Assembly (NCBI GenBank): GCA_035711865.1
Contig: DASTBT010000035.1
Span: 1-41,526 of the forward strand
DNA: 41,526 nt
Reading direction: 5' to 3'
Source of the DNA: JAOUEA01 sp035711865
GTDB lineage: Bacteria; Actinomycetota; UBA4738; HRBIN12
Under the pieces are notes generated by a model that searched no databases, was not told the DNA's origin, and was given only the letters and a program-made list of their open reading frames with translations. The position numbers were made by a program, and so were the translations under genes. This document shows positions 12,774-22,359 of this stretch, piece after piece (the first letter of the stretch is position 1; each line of letters starts with the position of its first letter).

Positions 12774-14805
12774 CGACGACGAGCGCGATGTCGTCGTCGG
12801 GCAAGGACTCATCGAAGAGACGATGCTCGATGCCCCAGACGACCTCCTCAGCCGGGCGGCCGCTGCATCCGAAGAGGTACTCCCGCAGCCGGCGTTCGCC
12901 GGTCTCGACGCCGACGTCCCGATGCTCGATCAGCCCGTCGGTGAACGCGATCAATGCGTCTCCGGGCCCGAGGTCGAAAGAGACGTCGTGGAGGTTCGGA
13001 TCGGCGAACGAGCCGAGTATCGTGCCTGCGGCTCCGACCTGCTCGACGGAACCATCGGCCGATATCAGATAGGGCATCGGGTGCCCTGCGAGGCAGAGGG
13101 TAACACGGAGCTGATCGGGTCCCGGTCGCAGGCGCATCTGGCACACCGTGCAGAACCGCTCCGCGCTCACCCACTCCGCCCCGATCAGGGCGTCGTTCAA
13201 GGCCCTCAGCACGGCGCTCGGCCGGGACTCGTACCGGCCCGAGGCGCGCAACGTATGTGCGGCGAGCCCCATCACGGCGGCCGCGCCCGGTCCCTTGCCC
13301 GACACGTCGCCGACCACGACGGCCCACGAACCGTCGCCGTGGGGGAACACGTCGTAGAAGTCCCCTCCGATCTCGTCGTCCGGCGAGAATGGCCGGTAGA
13401 GCGCTGCCAGCTCGACCCCGTGGATCTCCGGCAGGGACTTAGGCAGCAGGCTGCGTTGGAGGGCCTGAGCCATCGCCGCCCGGCCGTCGGCCAGCGACGC
13501 TCGCTCGAGTGCCGAGGCGATCCGATTCGCAGCGAGCTCGAGGACCTCGAGCTCGTCGACGGAGAAACGCCTCGGATCCCGTGTCGCCACGTGGATCACC
13601 CCCCTGACCTCGCCCCGAAAAACGAGCGGAGCACCCATGAGCGAGCTCATGACGTCGGTGAGCCAGTGGCGTTTCGGTTCGAACGTCGAGAGATCGTCCG
13701 CCACGAGCGGTGTGGCGGTGCTCGCGATCTTGCCCGCGATGCCGAGCCCGAGCGGAACCGTCACGGCGGGGCCGTCCGTCTCGACGCCGACCGTCGAGTG
13801 CTCCACGAGCTCGGTCCCCGATCGGTCGAGCAACAACAGCGTGGCGGAATCCGTCTCGAGCACTGCCCGGAGCGTGCCCAGGAGCCGCTGGGCGAGATCG
13901 TCGAACCCCAGTCCGGACAAGGTCGCGTCGGTCACGGCCTGGAGCTGCTGCAGGCGTCGGGTCGAAGCGGCGAGCCGCGCCTGCGTCTCGATCCGCTCTG
14001 TCACGTCCTGGAACACGCTGACGGCTCCCTCGATCGCCTCTTCGTCCGTCGATCGGATCGGGGCGGAATCGACCTCGATCGTCACGACGGTGCCGTCGTG
14101 GCGCTCGATCTCGATCCGCTCGCCGAGCACCACCTCTCCGGTGCGCAGTGACCGATCGAGCGGGAGCTCTCGTGCCCGGTAGCGAGAGCCGTCGGATCGT
14201 CGCGCGATCCACGAGTCCTGCCGAACGTCATCGGGGCCATCTGAATCCAAGCCCGGTTCGAGGATGTCGAGCGACCTGACGTTGCGCACGATGATGTTCC
14301 CTTCGCGGTCGGAGACGACGACCCCGTTCGGCATCTGCTGCAGCACCTGGCGCATCGTGTTGCGCTCGGCGGCCAGCGCGCGAGCCAACGTTTCGATCTC
14401 CGCGCCGGCGAGGTCGGCAGCGTCCCGTGCCGCATCCGTCGAGGAGAGCGAGTACGCGATCAGGAACGTGGAGGTCATGAACACGGCGACCCCGATCAGA
14501 TCCCCGAGATCGAGTGACTCGTCCCCGACCGGGAGCTCGAACCATACGATCAGCACGCTCGAGAGGCACGATGCGAGCACGCCGGCGCTGAGACGCCCGA
14601 CGAGCGTCGCTGCGATGACCGCGACGAAGAACGGGGCAGCCGGCAGCCGGTCGAAGATCCCGATGGCTCTCATCAGCCCTACCCCGGCCACCGGCAGGAT
14701 CACCGCGAGCGCGAGGCCCATGAGGAGGTCCTTCCTCATCCGCGGTCGCCACAGCCAGCGCCCCGGAGATCTCAGCCCTCTCGACGAGATCCGTCCGCTC
14801 ATCAC
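12760..14805 (-). CDS. Membrane PAS-GAF-PP2C (SpoIIE/RsbU-type) phosphatase
   Basis: This 681-residue sensor phosphatase has four membrane helices (about 25-125, an MASE/DUF4118-like region), a short coil, a PAS domain (about 145-270, 'MPNGVVVSDREGNIIVRN'), a GAF domain (about 290-440) and a C-terminal SpoIIE PP2C domain (about 455-680). The PP2C metal-binding blocks 'DDEIGGDFYDVF', 'VVGDVSGKGPGAAAVM' and 'IAFTDGLIEHRD' are intact, so it should be active. Such enzymes dephosphorylate STAS anti-anti-sigma factors and release the stress sigma factor. It is divergent from udgX. Confidence 0.9.
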   Translation of the reverse strand: MMSGRISSRGLRSPGRWLWRPRMRKDLLMGLALAVILPVAGVGLMRAIGIFDRLPAAPFFVAVIAATLVGRLSAGVLASCLSSVLIVWFELPVGDESLDLGDLIGVAVFMTSTFLIAYSLSSTDAARDAADLAGAEIETLARALAAERNTMRQVLQQMPNGVVVSDREGNIIVRNVRSLDILEPGLDSDGPDDVRQDSWIARRSDGSRYRARELPLDRSLRTGEVVLGERIEIERHDGTVVTIEVDSAPIRSTDEEAIEGAVSVFQDVTERIETQARLAASTRRLQQLQAVTDATLSGLGFDDLAQRLLGTLRAVLETDSATLLLLDRSGTELVEHSTVGVETDGPAVTVPLGLGIAGKIASTATPLVADDLSTFEPKRHWLTDVMSSLMGAPLVFRGEVRGVIHVATRDPRRFSVDELEVLELAANRIASALERASLADGRAAMAQALQRSLLPKSLPEIHGVELAALYRPFSPDDEIGGDFYDVFPHGDGSWAVVVGDVSGKGPGAAAVMGLAAHTLRASGRYESRPSAVLRALNDALIGAEWVSAERFCTVCQMRLRPGPDQLRVTLCLAGHPMPYLISADGSVEQVGAAGTILGSFADPNLHDVSFDLGPGDALIAFTDGLIEHRDVGVETGERRLREYLFGCSGRPAEEVVWGIEHRLFDESLPDDDIALVVVRRP

Positions 14806-15054
14806 GCTCGTACGCTACGCCTCCGCCACCGCCGGTGCCCCCCAGCATGTGTGCGCGACCCCGCCGCCGGGGAAAGGGGCCTGACATGCAGCCGAGGACG
14901 ACCGAGGGACCGAACGGCGTCGCGCAGGCTTACTGGCAGAGGTGTTCGCAGGTGTGAGCGTCGACACAGTGCGGCGTCGCCGTCGGTCGCGAACGATGAA
15001 GCTTCGAGCCAGACGTCACACGGCCGGTGGGGTGCCGACGCCGAGGTCAGCGTG

Positions 15055-15702
15055 ATGGCGGACGACGCATCGGCATGGGTTCCGCAGCGAGCGGGCGTGC
15101 CGGGGCTCCGCAAGGCGGCGCGGACGTGCCGCGGGTGTGAGCTCTGGCGTTCGGGAACACAGACGGTCTTCGGTGAAGGCTCCTCGAGCGCCCCGATCAT
15201 GCTGGTGGGCGAGCAGCCCGGGGACCGGGAGGACATCGAAGGGCGACCCTTCGTCGGCCCAGCCGGGCGGCTCCTCAAGCAGGCGCTCGATCATGTCGGG
15301 ATACCGCTTCCCGACGTGTACCTCACGAACGTGGTGAAGCACTTCCGTTGGGAGGCTCGAGGGAAAAAACGCATCCATCGCAAGCCCTCGCTCGCACACG
15401 TGCGGGCATGCGAGCCGTGGCTGCGAGCCGAGATGCGGGCCGTCGCGCCCGACATCGTCGTGCTCATGGGTGCCACCGCTGCGCAGAGCCTGCTCGGCGG
15501 AGACTTCCGGGTCACGCAGCACAGAGGACGGTTCGTGCCCGCCTCGTTCCACCCTCTCGTGACGGCGACCGTTCACCCGTCGTCGATCCTGCGCGCCAGG
15601 GATGAAGACCGGGCGAGCGCCCTGGACTCGTTCGAGGCCGATCTTCGGTTCGCCGCTGGGGCGGTCAGTCGGAGAACTGCGCCTCTTCGGTCGAGCCCTT
15701 GA
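15055..15702 (+). CDS. udgX: UdgX-type uracil-DNA glycosylase
   Basis: This is a 215-residue UDG-superfamily protein. Motif A 'GEQPGDREDIEG' (Gln54, Asp57), 'RPFVGPAGRLL', the UdgX-specific loop KKRIH (His108) and 'VHPSSILR' (174-181) are all present. In studied UdgX proteins the KRRIH histidine forms a covalent bond to the excised uracil site. Cys25, Cys28 and Cys119 fit an iron-sulfur cluster, with a His in 'VKHF' at the fourth position. ATG 15055 is used, and GTG one codon earlier is equally possible. The 3' end overlaps aceA by 38 bases. Confidence 0.88.
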   Translation: MADDASAWVPQRAGVPGLRKAARTCRGCELWRSGTQTVFGEGSSSAPIMLVGEQPGDREDIEGRPFVGPAGRLLKQALDHVGIPLPDVYLTNVVKHFRWEARGKKRIHRKPSLAHVRACEPWLRAEMRAVAPDIVVLMGATAAQSLLGGDFRVTQHRGRFVPASFHPLVTATVHPSSILRARDEDRASALDSFEADLRFAAGAVSRRTAPLRSSP

Positions 15703-16960
15703 GGGCCAACGTCGAGGAGCCGCCGCCCGAGATCGCGGTCGAGACCCGGTCGAAGTACCCCGTGCCGACCTCGGCCTGATGCCGGGTGGCCGTGTAGCCC
15801 TCGGTCTCCATCGCGAACTCCCGCTCCTGCAGTTGCACATACGCGCTCATGCCCTCGCCCGCGTAGCCGTGGGCCAGCTCGAACATGCTCGCGTTCAGGG
15901 CGTGGAACCCCGCGAGCGTGATGAACTGGAAGCGGTACCCCATCGCTCCGAGCTCCTTCTGGAACCGAGCGATCGCCGCGTCGTCGAGGTGCTGCTTCCA
16001 GTTGAACGATGGACTGCAGTTGTAGGCGAGCAGGGTGTCCGGGTACATCGCGTGGATCCCGTCGGCGAAGACGCGCGCCTCGTCGAGGTCGGGGGTCGCG
16101 GTCTCGCACCAGAGCATGTCGGCATATGGAGCGTAGGCGAGCCCCCGAGCGATCGCGGCTTCCATGCCGTTCGTCACGCCGAAGAACCCTTCGTGGGTGC
16201 GCTCGCCCGTCGTGAACCGCTGGTCGCGAGGATCGACGTCGCTGGTGAGCAGCGTGGCCCCGAGCGCGTCGGTGCGGGCGACCAGGAGCGTCGGCACGCC
16301 GGCCACGTCGGCCGCGAGCCGGGCGGCCGTCAGGGTCCGAACGAATCCGTCGGTCGGCACGAGGACCTTGCCGCCGAGATGGCCGCACTTCTTCTCGCTC
16401 GCGAGCTGGTCCTCGAAATGCACACCCGCCGCGCCGGCTTCGATCATCGAGCGCATCAGCTCGAACGCGTTCAGTGGCCCGCCGAAGCCGGCCTCCGCGT
16501 CGGCGAGGATCGGTGCGACCGAACCGACGTCACGTCCTTCGCTCCACGCGATCTGGTCGGCGCGGGCCATCGCGTTGTTGATGCGGCGCACCACCGCGGG
16601 AACCGAGTTCGCGGGGTACAACGACTGGTCCGGATACGTCTGGCCCGCCAGGTTGGCGTCGGCGGCCACCTGCCACCCGCTGAGGTAGATCGCCTGCAGC
16701 CCCGCCTTCACCATCTCGACCGCCTGGCCCCCCGTGAGCGCGCCGAGAGCGCTGACGTACTCGGTCCGGGTCACGAGGTCCCAGAGCCGCTCGGCCCCCC
16801 GGCGCGCGATCGTGTGTTCGATGGGGAACGACCCGCGCAGTCTGATCACGTCCTCGGCCGAGTACCGTCGCTCGACGCCACGCCACCTCGGGCTCGTTTC
16901 CCATTCGAGCTCGAGGGCCTCGGCCTCCTGTGCGATGCGTTCCTCGATCGTGTTGCCCAT
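15665..16960 (-). CDS. aceA: Isocitrate lyase
   Basis: This 431-residue isocitrate lyase of the short bacterial type cleaves isocitrate to glyoxylate and succinate in the glyoxylate shunt. The catalytic signature KKCGH is at residues 190-194 (Cys192), with 'WQVAADANLAGQTYPDQSLY', 'DAEAGFGG' and 'YNCSPSFNWKQH' as further family blocks. No malate synthase is present in the window. A 200-base upstream region contains a strong hairpin and a TTGAA/TTCAA dyad that could hold its regulation. Confidence 0.96.
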   Translation of the reverse strand: MGNTIEERIAQEAEALELEWETSPRWRGVERRYSAEDVIRLRGSFPIEHTIARRGAERLWDLVTRTEYVSALGALTGGQAVEMVKAGLQAIYLSGWQVAADANLAGQTYPDQSLYPANSVPAVVRRINNAMARADQIAWSEGRDVGSVAPILADAEAGFGGPLNAFELMRSMIEAGAAGVHFEDQLASEKKCGHLGGKVLVPTDGFVRTLTAARLAADVAGVPTLLVARTDALGATLLTSDVDPRDQRFTTGERTHEGFFGVTNGMEAAIARGLAYAPYADMLWCETATPDLDEARVFADGIHAMYPDTLLAYNCSPSFNWKQHLDDAAIARFQKELGAMGYRFQFITLAGFHALNASMFELAHGYAGEGMSAYVQLQEREFAMETEGYTATRHQAEVGTGYFDRVSTAISGGGSSTLALKGSTEEAQFSD

Positions 16961-16999
16961 CTGTGCCCCCTACTTCGAGTCCACCCCAAGAAAGCCGAA

Positions 17000-17024
17000 G
17001 GACCTCTCTTTCACCGAGAGGTCC
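17000..17024. terminator. Perfect hairpin in the aceA leader region
   Basis: GGACCTCTC (17000-17008) and GAGAGGTCC (17016-17024) form a perfect 9-base stem with a 7-base loop, 40 bases upstream of the aceA ATG. On the aceA strand it is followed by TTCGGCTTTCTT, like a terminator or attenuator. Farther upstream (17112-17127) TTGAA and TTCAA form a dyad around six bases, which could be a repressor site. Confidence 0.45.
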
Positions 17025-17176
17025 CCTGGCGCGCGTGACGCGGCAAGAACCGCGTCCGGGGCGCGCCCCTACGCGGCCGATACCTGACCGGATCCCGGAT
17101 CGGATCCCAGATTGAACGCCGATTCAAACACCTCTGGGATTCTGACATCGGCCCCCGCGGGGTGTCAACAGCAGGG

Positions 17177-18457
17177 TCATGACGCCCGCAACCTCGCGAC
17201 GGCGACCCGGCGCGTTCCCCCGACGGTCGCCTCGCCGACGACCACGATCTTGCCGTTGGCCTGCAACACGACGTCGCGAGCGGTGTCGCTGCCCCCGTCG
17301 AAATCGACGGCTAGCCGTCCGTCGGTCGAGAAGCTCAGATCGTAGGACCCGTTCGCCTTGAGCCGTACCACTCCGAACTGATCGTTGTTCGATCGCCGGA
17401 TGCGGCCGACCACCACGATGCGCGCGTTGGACTGGACCGCGGACGCCTGTGCGAATTCGTAGTCCGGTCCGAACCGCAGGATGCGGATGCCGTCGCCGTG
17501 GAAGGTGGGATCGAGGCGACCGTTGGCGCCGTAGCACAGCACGCCCCAGTCCGCCTTCCCGCCGTTGGCGACGTGGCCGACCACGACCAGCTTCCCGTCG
17601 GGTTGCCGCGTGACCCCATATGCCGTGTCCGCGCCGTTCCCGACGTTGGTGAGCTTCACACCGCGCTTGCCGAACGTGCGGTCGGGGGCGCCTCCCGGGC
17701 TCAGGCGGGCGATCGCGATGCGCGGCGAGAGCCCCGACTCGACCGATCCGACGGCCACGATCTTCCCGCCCGGCACCGGTGTGAGGTCGTTGATCTGCTC
17801 GCCGCTCCGGCTGAGGTCGAGTGTGACCCGGCCGTCGCCCCCGAAGCTACGGTCCCTCGAGCCGTCTGGGTTCAGCCGGGCGAGGGCCCACCTGCTCGTG
17901 CTGCCGTTCGAGGTCGATCCGCCGAGCACGATCTTTCCCGCGCCGGTGATCGTGAGAGCGTTGGCGCTCTGGAACCGCTTCCCGAAGGAGACGTAGGCGA
18001 CACCGTCCGACGAGAAGCTCCGGTTGAGCGCCCCGCGTCTCGTCAAGGCGGCCACGGCCATCCGGCTGCCCGAGCGGCGCTCACGCGTGCCGGCGACGAG
18101 GATGCGTCCGCTCGGGCCGATGGCGACGTCGAACGCGTAGTCGGTGCCGCCCAGGTCGGTCGCGACCCGTCCGTCGCCTTCGCCGAAGTTCGGGTCGAGC
18201 GTGCCGTTGGGCCGGAAGCGAGCGACGGCGATCCGGGTGTTCGCCGAGAGCGTGTAACCGGCGACGACGATGCGTCCCTTGGCGTCGATGGCGACCGCGT
18301 AGCCGGTGGCGCCCTTCGGGAACGCGGTCGCGTGGCCGTCGCCGGAGAACATCGTGTCGAGCTTGCCGGGAGCGGCGACGGCCGAGGTCCCGACGCCCGT
18401 GAGCACGACGAGCGCCGACATCGCCGTTACGAGCGAACGTGCCACCGCGCTCTGCAT
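17177..18457 (-). CDS. Secreted delta-60 repeat protein
   Basis: This 426-residue exported protein has a signal peptide (residues 1-29, cut near 'AVAAPG') and then seven delta-60-type repeats of about 55 residues. Each starts with a form of 'G-LDxxFxxDG' and continues with 'A..GKIVVVG' and 'AVARL'. The repeats probably fold as a beta-propeller, and their function is unknown. ATG 18457 is chosen for its GGGGAGGG ribosome site and signal peptide; the frame is open to 18592, but that part would overlap hisG. It lies downstream of hisG and may be in the same transcript. Confidence 0.82.
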   Translation of the reverse strand: MQSAVARSLVTAMSALVVLTGVGTSAVAAPGKLDTMFSGDGHATAFPKGATGYAVAIDAKGRIVVAGYTLSANTRIAVARFRPNGTLDPNFGEGDGRVATDLGGTDYAFDVAIGPSGRILVAGTRERRSGSRMAVAALTRRGALNRSFSSDGVAYVSFGKRFQSANALTITGAGKIVLGGSTSNGSTSRWALARLNPDGSRDRSFGGDGRVTLDLSRSGEQINDLTPVPGGKIVAVGSVESGLSPRIAIARLSPGGAPDRTFGKRGVKLTNVGNGADTAYGVTRQPDGKLVVVGHVANGGKADWGVLCYGANGRLDPTFHGDGIRILRFGPDYEFAQASAVQSNARIVVVGRIRRSNNDQFGVVRLKANGSYDLSFSTDGRLAVDFDGGSDTARDVVLQANGKIVVVGEATVGGTRRVAVARLRAS

Positions 18458-18554
18458 CCGACCCTCCCCGGCGGGTTGCGTCGCGAGAGTACGGTCGAGC
18501 GATCGAGCGGTCAAGCCCGCCGCGAGGGATCCGCCAGAGCGAGGGCGACGCGGG

Positions 18555-19430
18555 TCAGGGGACGATCTTGGTGATCGGGAGCTCGAGGACATCGGTCGCG
18601 CCGGCGGCCTTTAGCTCGGGGATCAGGCGGTTCACGCCACGCTTGTCGACCACGGTCTCGATCGCGTAGCCGCCGTTGGCCAGCGGAGAGATCGTCGGGG
18701 CCTTCATCGACGGCACGACGGCGAGCACCGCGTCGCGGTGGGCCTCGCTCACGTTCAGCTTGATCAGCACGCGGCCCTCGGCTGCGAGCGCGCCCAGCAG
18801 CAGCGTCGTGATGTCGTCCATCGCCGCACGCTTCGCCGGGTCGTCGGCCGCTTCGCGGTTCGCGACCAAGACGGGCTCGGATGTCAACAGCGTCTCGATG
18901 ATCTTCATGCCGTGGGCTCGGAGCGTGCTTCCCGTCTCGGTCACGTCGACGATCGCGTCGACGATCTCCGGGACCTTCGCCTCGGTCGCGCCGTAGCTCC
19001 ACGCGACCTTCACGGCGATGCCGAGGTCGTCGAAGTATCGCTCGGTGATACGGACGAACTCCGTGGAGATGCGAGAGCCCTCGGGCATCTCCTTCGCGCT
19101 GTCGGCCGGGTGCTCGTTCGGGACCGCGAGGACGATGTTCGTGCCGTGGCCGGTGCCGGTCTTCGCGTAGCTGAGGCTCGTGAGCACCTCGACGTCGCTT
19201 CCCGTCTCGGCGATCCAGTCCTGACCGGTGATGCCCAGGTCGAACAGCCCGTCGGCCACGTAGGTGGGGATCTCCTGGGGCCGGAGCACGCTCACCCGCT
19301 CGATGCGGTCGTCGTCGATCGAGCCGTGGTAGTCGCGGACCGACGAGCGGCGCACCGTGAGGTCGGCTGCCTCGAACAACCGGAGGGTCTGCTCCTCGAG
19401 GGAGCCCTTCGGGATCACCAGCTTCAGCAC
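18555..19430 (-). CDS. hisG: ATP phosphoribosyltransferase (long form)
   Basis: This is the first enzyme of histidine synthesis, joining ATP and PRPP. At 291 residues it is the long HisG with a C-terminal ACT-like regulatory domain (about residues 215-291), so it should be inhibited by histidine and needs no HisZ. Family blocks are 'LKLVIPKGSLEEQTL', 'DLGITGQDWI' and 'VDAIVDVTETGSTLRAHG'. It is separated from the other his genes by a phosphatase and a STAS gene. No hisE is found next to it or elsewhere in the window. Confidence 0.95.
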   Translation of the reverse strand: MLKLVIPKGSLEEQTLRLFEAADLTVRRSSVRDYHGSIDDDRIERVSVLRPQEIPTYVADGLFDLGITGQDWIAETGSDVEVLTSLSYAKTGTGHGTNIVLAVPNEHPADSAKEMPEGSRISTEFVRITERYFDDLGIAVKVAWSYGATEAKVPEIVDAIVDVTETGSTLRAHGMKIIETLLTSEPVLVANREAADDPAKRAAMDDITTLLLGALAAEGRVLIKLNVSEAHRDAVLAVVPSMKAPTISPLANGGYAIETVVDKRGVNRLIPELKAAGATDVLELPITKIVP

Positions 19431-19448
19431 GCCGCAGAGTCTACGGAC

Positions 19449-19799
19449 TCAGTGCTCGGAGGAGATCGAGGCCAACGCTTCCTGAAGCGTCGCGCACGGT
19501 CGGAGCACCTCGTCGAGCCCCGTGATCGAGAGCAGGCGCTTCGCCATGCCACCCTCGCCTGCCACGACGCGCAGCTGCACGGCCCGGTCGCCCGCGGCGA
19601 CCGAGACACGATGCAGGCACGCCAGCGCCGAGCTGTCGAGGTATGCGACCTCCGTCAGGTCGACCACCATCGGCTTGCCCCCATCGAACGCGTCGATGAG
19701 CCGTCGTTCCAGCAGGGAAGCGTTCGAAAGGTCGATCTCGCCCTTGACGCCCACGACGACCGCCCCGGATCCGCTCTCGATGTCGAGCCTGAGATCCAT
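19449..19799 (-). CDS. STAS-domain anti-anti-sigma factor
   Basis: This single STAS-domain protein of 116 residues has 'VVVGVKGEIDLSNASLLERR' at the N-terminus and the phosphorylation loop 'VAYLDSSALACL'. The ATG at 19799 overlaps the stop of the upstream phosphatase (TGATG), so the two are translationally coupled. It is thus the likely substrate of that phosphatase and of its HATPase domain. It lies directly upstream of hisG, with 18 bases between. Confidence 0.88.
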   Translation of the reverse strand: MDLRLDIESGSGAVVVGVKGEIDLSNASLLERRLIDAFDGGKPMVVDLTEVAYLDSSALACLHRVSVAAGDRAVQLRVVAGEGGMAKRLLSITGLDEVLRPCATLQEALASISSEH

Positions 19800-22312
19800 C
19801 AACCCGTTCCGGCCAGCAGCTTCCGCAGCACGACGGTCGTTCCGTCGGGTCGACGCATGAGCTCCATGTCGTCGACGAGCGATCGCATGATGTGCATGCC
19901 CCGCCCTCGATCCGGGTCTCCCTCACCGAATCGCCACGCCCCGCGGTCGACGATCCTCAGCACGACATCCTCGTCCACGGAACCCTCGATCGTGATGTCC
20001 CCCGCACGCCCGTCACGATACGCATGCTCCACGGCGTTCGCACTCGCCTCGGCCACCGCCAACACGAGATCCTCCCGCAGGGGCGCGGGGACCTCGTGGC
20101 CGCGCAGCCAGGCCTCCACATCGGCCCGAATGTCCACGAGCCGGTCCGCGGCCGCGTCGACCTTGATGATGACGGCCGCGATCTCCCGACGGCGGGCACA
20201 GAGGATCGCGATGTCGTCCCGACGAGCTCCGATCGGGGCTACCCGGTCCAGGAGCACGTCGCAGATCCCCTCCAGGTCTTCGTCCTTCGAGGCATCGAGC
20301 ACCCGCAGCAGGCGATCGAGCCCGATGTCGGGTGTCTCGTCCCGGCGTTCCGTCAGTCCGTCCGTGTACAGCACGAGCGCATCGCCAGGGTCCATGCGCG
20401 CCGTTGCGACCGGCCGGACGCGAGGGACATCGAGCATCTCCAGGAGCGGTGATCGGGCGCCGTCGAGGGGCCGAGCCGGACCGTCGACCGGCACGAGGAT
20501 GGGAGGTGGATGTCCGGCGCAGGCGTACCGCACGGTTCCGTCGTTCGGATGGAGCTCGACGTAGGCCACGGTCGCCATGTGTGTCCCCATGGCGGCACGC
20601 GCGAACTCGTCGAGACCCTCGAGGACGGCACCCGGGCCTTCGCCCCGCAGGGCGAGGGCACCGAGGGCGCTTCGAAGGTGCCCCATGGTGGCCGCGGCTT
20701 CGAGCCCCCTGCCGATCACGTCTCCCACGGCGAACGCGATGCGTCCGTCCGGAAGGCCGATCGAGTCGTACCAATCGCCGCCGACGTCGAGACCTTGCGC
20801 GCCCGCCTCGTATCTCGTGGCGATCCTCACCGACGGACGATCCGCTACCACGGGCAGCAGGCTGTGTTGCAGCGTGACCGCGACGTCATGTTCGTGCGCA
20901 GCTCTCCGTGCTCGTCCGATCGCGGAAGCCGTTCGATCGGCCATGGATTCGAGCGCGAGACGCTGAGGTGCATCGAATGCCTGCGCGGTCGGGAAATTGA
21001 CGAACAGCAGGCCGATCGACCGGGTCCCGGTCATCAGCGGCAAGGCCGCCCAGGCGTGGTCCCCGACCTTCTCGCTGAGGCCCACCTGGTCCGGGTACCG
21101 CTCACCGATCGCGGCTCGATCCCCCAGGTAGATGGCTTTCCGCTGTCGAACGGCGTCCGTGCCGGGCAGGTCTGCCCCCAAGGACACGACGTCCCATCCC
21201 TCGGCTCTCGCAGCGCCGGGACCCTCGAAGGCCAACGGGCGAAGCTCCGAGCCCTCCTCGTCGACGAGTGCGAGCGATCCTGCGCGAGCCGAGAAGGCGG
21301 GAACGGCGTCCTGCAAGGCGATCTGTGCGATCTCTGCGGGGCTGCCCGCGGCAGCCATCGCCGCGAACGCTTCCTGCAGTCGCTGCGCACGCACGGCGTC
21401 CCGCCGTTGCTCGTCGTAGAGGCTCGCTCGTTCGAGCGCGAGGCCACAGCGGGTCGCGACCTCCCCGAGGAAGGTGCGCTCCTCCCTGGAGAACTCGTTG
21501 ACGCCGTTGAACAGCAGGTGCAGCACCGCTGCCGGGCCGCGCCGTCCGAGCAGCGGCAGCGTCGCGCGGGCATGATCGTCCTTCGCGTTCGTCAGGGGCG
21601 CGACATCGGGGAACTCGCGCTCCATCTCGCCTCGATCCGAGAAGTAGTACGGGGTTCCCTCGATGAATGCCCGGGTGATCGGCAGGTCGGCGCTGAGCGC
21701 CAGCGAGGGCTCATCATCGGTCCATCCCATCCCGCGATGGCGCCTCGGCTCCAAAGCTCCGTCGTTCGTCGGAAGGAACAGCCCCGCCCCTTTGAGCGCG
21801 ACGGTCCGCAGCACCCCGTCGAGGATCACGTCGAGGACCTCGTCCTCCTCGACGCTTCTCGCCAGCAGCTCGCCCAGCTCGCCGAGGCGACCGGCGCGGT
21901 CCTGCGCGGCGGACCGCTCCGAGATGTCCTCGAGCATCCCCACGAAGCCGGTGACCGCGCCGTCGTCGTCACGCAGCACACGGACGGAGGCGTTCACGTG
22001 CAGCCGCCGGCCGTCCCGGCTGACGATCGTGTCGGCGAACTCGATGCCTCGATCCGCACCCCGGCGGAGCCCGATGATCTTCTCGTCGGAACGTTCGCCC
22101 CCCTCGCCATCCTCGAGCCACCAGGGGTGCGGCGGCTTCATGCCGAGGACGTCGCGCTCGGCGTATCCGACCAGGGTGCAGAAGGCGTCGTTGACCTCGA
22201 GGATCGCGCCGTCGACGTCGGTTCGGAAGAAGCCGTCCCTCAGTGCTTCAACGATCGCACGCCGCAGCGGGTCAGGTCCCGGCTCGTCCCAGGCGCCGTT
22301 CCGCTCGCTCAC
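19799..22312 (-). CDS. PAS-GAF-GAF-PP2C-HATPase sensor protein
   Basis: This 837-residue soluble regulator has a PAS domain (about 15-135), two GAF domains (about 140-305 and 310-480), a SpoIIE PP2C phosphatase (about 490-700, 'GGDWYDSIGLPDG', 'AVGDVIGRGLEAAATMG') and a C-terminal HATPase (about 710-837, N-box 'VAEASANAVEHAY', 'DRGAWR', 'GRGMHIM'). Kinase and phosphatase in one chain should set the phosphorylation of the coupled STAS protein. The GTG at 22312 is preferred; the frame is open to 22516, but that stretch lies over hisI and is Arg-rich. The ribosome site is weak. Confidence 0.88.
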   Translation of the reverse strand: MSERNGAWDEPGPDPLRRAIVEALRDGFFRTDVDGAILEVNDAFCTLVGYAERDVLGMKPPHPWWLEDGEGGERSDEKIIGLRRGADRGIEFADTIVSRDGRRLHVNASVRVLRDDDGAVTGFVGMLEDISERSAAQDRAGRLGELGELLARSVEEDEVLDVILDGVLRTVALKGAGLFLPTNDGALEPRRHRGMGWTDDEPSLALSADLPITRAFIEGTPYYFSDRGEMEREFPDVAPLTNAKDDHARATLPLLGRRGPAAVLHLLFNGVNEFSREERTFLGEVATRCGLALERASLYDEQRRDAVRAQRLQEAFAAMAAAGSPAEIAQIALQDAVPAFSARAGSLALVDEEGSELRPLAFEGPGAARAEGWDVVSLGADLPGTDAVRQRKAIYLGDRAAIGERYPDQVGLSEKVGDHAWAALPLMTGTRSIGLLFVNFPTAQAFDAPQRLALESMADRTASAIGRARRAAHEHDVAVTLQHSLLPVVADRPSVRIATRYEAGAQGLDVGGDWYDSIGLPDGRIAFAVGDVIGRGLEAAATMGHLRSALGALALRGEGPGAVLEGLDEFARAAMGTHMATVAYVELHPNDGTVRYACAGHPPPILVPVDGPARPLDGARSPLLEMLDVPRVRPVATARMDPGDALVLYTDGLTERRDETPDIGLDRLLRVLDASKDEDLEGICDVLLDRVAPIGARRDDIAILCARRREIAAVIIKVDAAADRLVDIRADVEAWLRGHEVPAPLREDLVLAVAEASANAVEHAYRDGRAGDITIEGSVDEDVVLRIVDRGAWRFGEGDPDRGRGMHIMRSLVDDMELMRRPDGTTVVLRKLLAGTG

Positions 22313-22359
22313 GGCTCCGATCGTCGCCTGCCGAGGTGGCTCTGAGCAAGGTTGCGCCG

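Noticed and set aside
14886..14957. 23-codon ORF on + between the phosphatase and udgX
   Set aside because: It is too short, with no domain or overlap to support it, although an AAAGGGG lies upstream. The rest of 14806-15054 shows no gene.
17106..17128. GTTT-N17-GGGATC on - upstream of aceA
   Set aside because: The spacing and -10 box differ from the other sites (GGGAT, not GGGTA or GGGAA).
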